9,329 bases of DNA, taken from contig JBJOII010000150.1 of the NCBI GenBank assembly GCA_046047235.1, positions 1 to 9,329 of the forward strand, in the 5' to 3' direction. Numbering within the stretch: position 1 is the stretch's first letter; the number at the start of each line of letters is the position of its first letter. A model generated the notes under the pieces. That model was given only the letters and a program-made list of their open reading frames with translations, was not told the origin of the DNA and searched no databases. Made by a program: the position numbers and the translations under genes. This DNA is from JBMTVN01 sp046047235 (GTDB lineage Bacteria > Verrucomicrobiota > Verrucomicrobiia > Limisphaerales > JAHDYP01). Shown here piece after piece: positions 7,119-9,329 of the stretch.

Positions 7119-7150
7119 CGAAGGGCGCCCTCTGGGCGCCCTTCGCTTTT
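7119..7150. terminator. Strong intrinsic terminator between convergent genes
   Basis: A perfect 12-bp stem, CGAAGGGCGCCC (7119-7130) with GGGCGCCCTTCG (7134-7145), encloses a three-base loop (TCT) and is followed by CTTTT. On the other strand the stem is followed by GTTTTAG, so it could also stop the minus-strand epimerase transcript. It lies 28 bp after the pseudopilin stop codon. Confidence 0.92.
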
Positions 7151-7256
7151 CTACACCCCAACCCCACTTGAAGTGGCGGTTACACGAGTCAACAACCCAC
7201 CTCCAAACACCCCGCACTGCGCGTCACCCGATGCAGGGCGTTCCACGCACCACGCC

Positions 7257-7288
7257 TACCCTCTCCTCTCTCCCCTCTCCCCTCTACC
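7257..7288. repeat. Degenerate heptanucleotide array, unit TCCCCTC
   Basis: Four consecutive 7-bp units fit TCCCCTC: TACCCTC (7257-7263) and TCCTCTC (7264-7270) each with one mismatch, then two perfect units (7271-7277 and 7278-7284), with TACC trailing. One strand is entirely pyrimidine apart from two A. It lies in the convergent intergenic region and directly abuts the hairpin at 7289. Confidence 0.7.
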
Positions 7289-7312
7289 TGCGGCGCGACA
7301 CCACGCGCCGCA
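7289..7312. terminator. GC-rich hairpin downstream of the epimerase gene
   Basis: TGCGGCGCG (7289-7297) pairs perfectly with CGCGCCGCA (7304-7312) around a six-base loop. It begins 14 bases past the epimerase stop on the minus strand. No U-tract follows (GGTAGAGGGG instead), so it is not a canonical intrinsic terminator; it could protect the mRNA 3' end or cause pausing. Confidence 0.5.
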
Positions 7313-7326
7313 ACAGCCCTCAGCCC

Positions 7327-8301
7327 TTACCGCTCAGCGCTCCGCCCCCTTACCCAATCCGCCACCCTCAAAATAATCTCCTCCAAACCCGTACCCGGCC
7401 GAAACCCCGTCAGCCGCTCACATTTCTCAATCACCGGACGCCGCCGCAGCATGTCCTCAAACCCGGGCGCATAAGCCACATCATACGGCACCCGCTCAAT
7501 CTTCGATGAAGATCCCAACAACGAAATCACCTCCCGCGCCAACCCCTCAATCGATACTTCCCAATCCGTGCCCACATTCACCACCTCACCGACAGCAGCA
7601 CCACACCCCAGCAGCCGATACAACGCCTCCACGGTATCCCGCACATCACAAAAACACCGCGTCTGCAACCCATCCCCGTAAACCCTCAACGGCACCCCAG
7701 CCAAGGCAGCCTCCACAAAACGCGGAACCACCATCCCATACCTCCCAGTCTGACGCGGCCCCACCGTGTTAAATAAACGCACCACCGTCACCGCTAACCC
7801 ATGCTCCCGCGCATACGCCATCGCCAAAAATTCGTCCATCAGCTTGGAACACGCATAACTCCACCGCGCCAACTGCGGTGACCCAATGATCAAATCATCC
7901 TCCTCAGAAAATGCCGGACGCGGACTCTTCCCATAAACCTCCGACGTGGACGTCACCAGCACACGCCCCCGCCCCCGCCTCGCCGCCTTCAAAACGACCT
8001 CCGTCTCGTCCAAATTCGTCTCAATCGTCCGAATCGGATGCTTCACCACCAGCTCCACCCCCACCGCAGCCGCCAAATGATACACCCCATCCGCCTCCCC
8101 AACCCAGCGCACTAACGACTCAGAACCCGAAACGGTAGCCACCTCAACCTCCAACCGGGGATCCCCCGCACACCCAGCCAAATTGTCCAGGGAACCCGTG
8201 GATAAATCATCCACCACCTGCACCCAGTGGCCCTCAGCCAAAAGCCGCTCCACTAAATGCGACCCAATAAATCCCGCCCCTCCAGTCACTACAAATCTCA
8301 T
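7327..8301 (-). CDS. NAD-dependent epimerase/dehydratase (extended SDR)
   Basis: The 324-residue product is an extended short-chain dehydrogenase acting on nucleotide-linked sugars. TGGAGFIG at residues 6-13 is the NAD-binding loop, D31-D32 follow the second strand, and the catalytic residues are in TSTSEVYG (117-124) and Y149-x3-K153 (WSYACSK). NTVGPRQTGRYGMVVPRF near 178-194 and VYGDGLQTRCFCDVRD near 208-222 are sugar-nucleotide binding segments, and FEDMLRRRP near 281 is typical of the C-terminal part. Length is normal. These motifs fit epimerases, 4,6-dehydratases and UDP-glucuronate decarboxylase relatives alike, so the substrate cannot be assigned. The ATG at 8301 is chosen because its first bases overlap the amidase stop (ATGA, 8301-8298), which implies translational coupling; a GTG at 8325 is less likely. 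The product is cytosolic and probably supplies a modified sugar for surface polysaccharide. Confidence 0.92.
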   Translation of the reverse strand: MRFVVTGGAGFIGSHLVERLLAEGHWVQVVDDLSTGSLDNLAGCAGDPRLEVEVATVSGSESLVRWVGEADGVYHLAAAVGVELVVKHPIRTIETNLDETEVVLKAARRGRGRVLVTSTSEVYGKSPRPAFSEEDDLIIGSPQLARWSYACSKLMDEFLAMAYAREHGLAVTVVRLFNTVGPRQTGRYGMVVPRFVEAALAGVPLRVYGDGLQTRCFCDVRDTVEALYRLLGCGAAVGEVVNVGTDWEVSIEGLAREVISLLGSSSKIERVPYDVAYAPGFEDMLRRRPVIEKCERLTGFRPGTGLEEIILRVADWVRGRSAER

Positions 8302-9122
8302 GGCGCTAACTGACGGGAACTCCACCCCGCATTGCCCGGCATCGGTAAGTCCGGCCGTAAAGCCGAAGCCACTGCCTCAGCCAATAACTGACGATATCCC
8401 GCATCCGCAATCTTCCTCGCCTCCTCCGGATTCGACAAAAACCCTCCCTCCACCAGCACCGCCGGCCGGTCCTGCTCACGGATCACAGTCATGAATCGCG
8501 CCCGCCTCACCCCACGATCCACCGCACCCGTCACCCGCACCACCGCCCCGTGTACCTTAACCGCCCATCGCAAATTCTCCTCGTCATGCCGGTTGTTCGC
8601 ATACACCACACCCGCATCATCCTCCCCCCCCCGAACCAACGTCGAAGGTAAACCCGCCGGCGTCAGACAGAAGGTCTCCACCCCCACCTGCGCCCGACTC
8701 GGCGCCGCAGAATTAAAATGTAAACTCAAAAACAAATCCGCCTGCACCGCATCCGCCATCCGAACCCGGTCCGTTAACGATAGATCCACGTCGTTCGTCC
8801 GCGTCATAAATACCCGCCACCCCTGCCGCTTCAATAAAGGTGCCAACCTTAAACCCCAGTCCAGTGTGTATCGCTTCTCCAAACTCCCATCCAAAATGTG
8901 CCGGGTCCCCTCATTCCCACCCCCGTGACCAGGATCAATCAATACTGTCCCCAACCCACCACCCGCCCCGCCCGACTCCCGCAATACCAATGGCATGATG
9001 TTCTTCTGCAAATCCACCCGGTGAACCATCAAATCCCCACCCTCCACCACCGGCGCATACCCCAACCACAAATCCATCCCCCCATACCTGGCCTGCCGGC
9101 TCGCCGCCACTAACTGCACCAT
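8298..9122 (-). CDS. N-acetylmuramoyl-L-alanine amidase (Amidase_3), 5' end unresolved
   Basis: This is a zinc amidase that cuts the amide bond between N-acetylmuramic acid and L-alanine in peptidoglycan, acting in the periplasm. Numbered from the ATG at 9122, the zinc ligands are H66 (IDPGHGG), E82 (SLEKR) and H135 (LSLHFNS), and the catalytic Glu is E225 (VLVEGGFLSN). The catalytic domain spans about residues 58-255. The first 50 residues (MVQLVAASRQARYGG through DLQKNIMPLV) resemble the beta-rich domain before the catalytic domain in verrucomicrobial relatives. The ATG at 9122 gives no signal peptide and appears to cut into that domain. The frame stays open upstream past a GTG at 9170 to the window edge, but the residues there do not look like this family, and base composition changes at about 9188. 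The true start is probably lost or lies beyond the window. The stop overlaps the epimerase ATG. Confidence 0.88.
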   Translation of the reverse strand: MVQLVAASRQARYGGMDLWLGYAPVVEGGDLMVHRVDLQKNIMPLVLRESGGAGGGLGTVLIDPGHGGGNEGTRHILDGSLEKRYTLDWGLRLAPLLKRQGWRVFMTRTNDVDLSLTDRVRMADAVQADLFLSLHFNSAAPSRAQVGVETFCLTPAGLPSTLVRGGEDDAGVVYANNRHDEENLRWAVKVHGAVVRVTGAVDRGVRRARFMTVIREQDRPAVLVEGGFLSNPEEARKIADAGYRQLLAEAVASALRPDLPMPGNAGWSSRQLAP

Positions 9123-9191
9123 CCCCTCACCCGACCCCGCCTCCCATATCCCCCCGCCCGAACCTCCCACCCCAACCCGCCGACCCTCGGA

Positions 9192-9329
9192 GCGGTACAG
9201 GAGGCCGTGTTGGCGGGGCTTTTGGGGCGCCTGGTGGGGGAGGGCGTGATCGAACCGGACGAGGATGACACCCTCCCCGGCGAACTGGAGGAGCTCATTC
9301 GCCGCTACGGCGAGGACGCCGAGGCGGAA
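9192..9329 (+). CDS. Possible partial gene at the right edge, unrecognised
   Basis: From 9192 the plus strand is open to the edge and reads AVQEAVLAGLLGRLVGEGVI followed by EPDEDDTLPGELEELIRRYG. This is an amphipathic, acidic sequence with GC-rich third positions, as expected of a real gene in a high-GC genome. The other two plus frames contain stops. AGGAGG at 9199-9204 lies five bases before a TTG at 9210, a possible start, but it may equally be coding sequence. I do not recognise the protein. The segment differs sharply from the rest of the window in composition, and the minus strand is also open here as a nominal extension of the amidase frame, so the call is weak. Confidence 0.3.

Noticed and set aside
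9110..9298. Minus-strand frame with a poly-Ser start near the right edge
   Set aside because: It overlaps the amidase N-terminal region in another frame and has no family features; its Ser run is antisense of GAG/GAC codons.

Overview
The window most likely comes from the phylum Verrucomicrobiota. Four things point there: a paired DUF1800/DUF1501 secreted-protein operon, a DNRLRE-type secreted protein, a stand-alone prepilin-like protein with an exact H-X9-DG motif, and a small basic one-helix protein. The prepilin resembles the expanded pseudopilins of the Pedosphaera/Limisphaera lineage, but placement below phylum is a guess. No plasmid, phage, transposase or CRISPR signal was seen. Both edges look like places where an assembly could end or go wrong.

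Layout, left to right. A DUF1501 gene on the minus strand (1-1221) runs off the left edge, and its family-like sequence stops where a 7-bp tandem repeat begins. Twenty-nine bp upstream of it in the same direction is a DUF1800 gene (1251-4331), with two copies of a beta-sandwich-like domain lodged inside the DUF1800 fold. A secreted DNRLRE-like protein (4490-5437, minus) lies upstream of that and may share transcription. A 55-residue single-helix membrane protein (5533-5700, plus) diverges from it. Then come tRNA-Leu(CAG) (5927-6011, minus), a 314-bp spacer with opposed promoter-like sequences, and a pseudopilin gene (6326-7090, plus) with its own promoter and a very strong terminator. The last block on the minus strand is an N-acetylmuramoyl-L-alanine amidase (8298 to about 9122 or beyond) whose stop overlaps the ATG of an NAD-dependent sugar-nucleotide epimerase (7327-8301).

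How the genes fit together: most encode exported or envelope-related products. The DNRLRE, DUF1800 and DUF1501 proteins all appear to leave the cytoplasm, by Sec-type signals for the first two and a twin-arginine signal for the third. The amidase/epimerase pair links peptidoglycan cleavage with nucleotide-sugar supply. The pseudopilin would act in a type IV pilus or type II secretion-like apparatus.

Composition: the plus strand is strongly C-rich over nearly the whole window, so minus-strand genes read as G-rich and the pseudopilin is close to neutral. From about 9188 to the right edge this flips: the plus strand becomes G-rich and GC content rises to roughly 68%. The amidase N-terminus cannot be resolved there. 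The most unusual items are the two heptanucleotide tandem arrays, the nested domain duplication in DUF1800, the small membrane protein and the right-edge composition switch. Nothing here clearly amounts to a new defence or mobile system.
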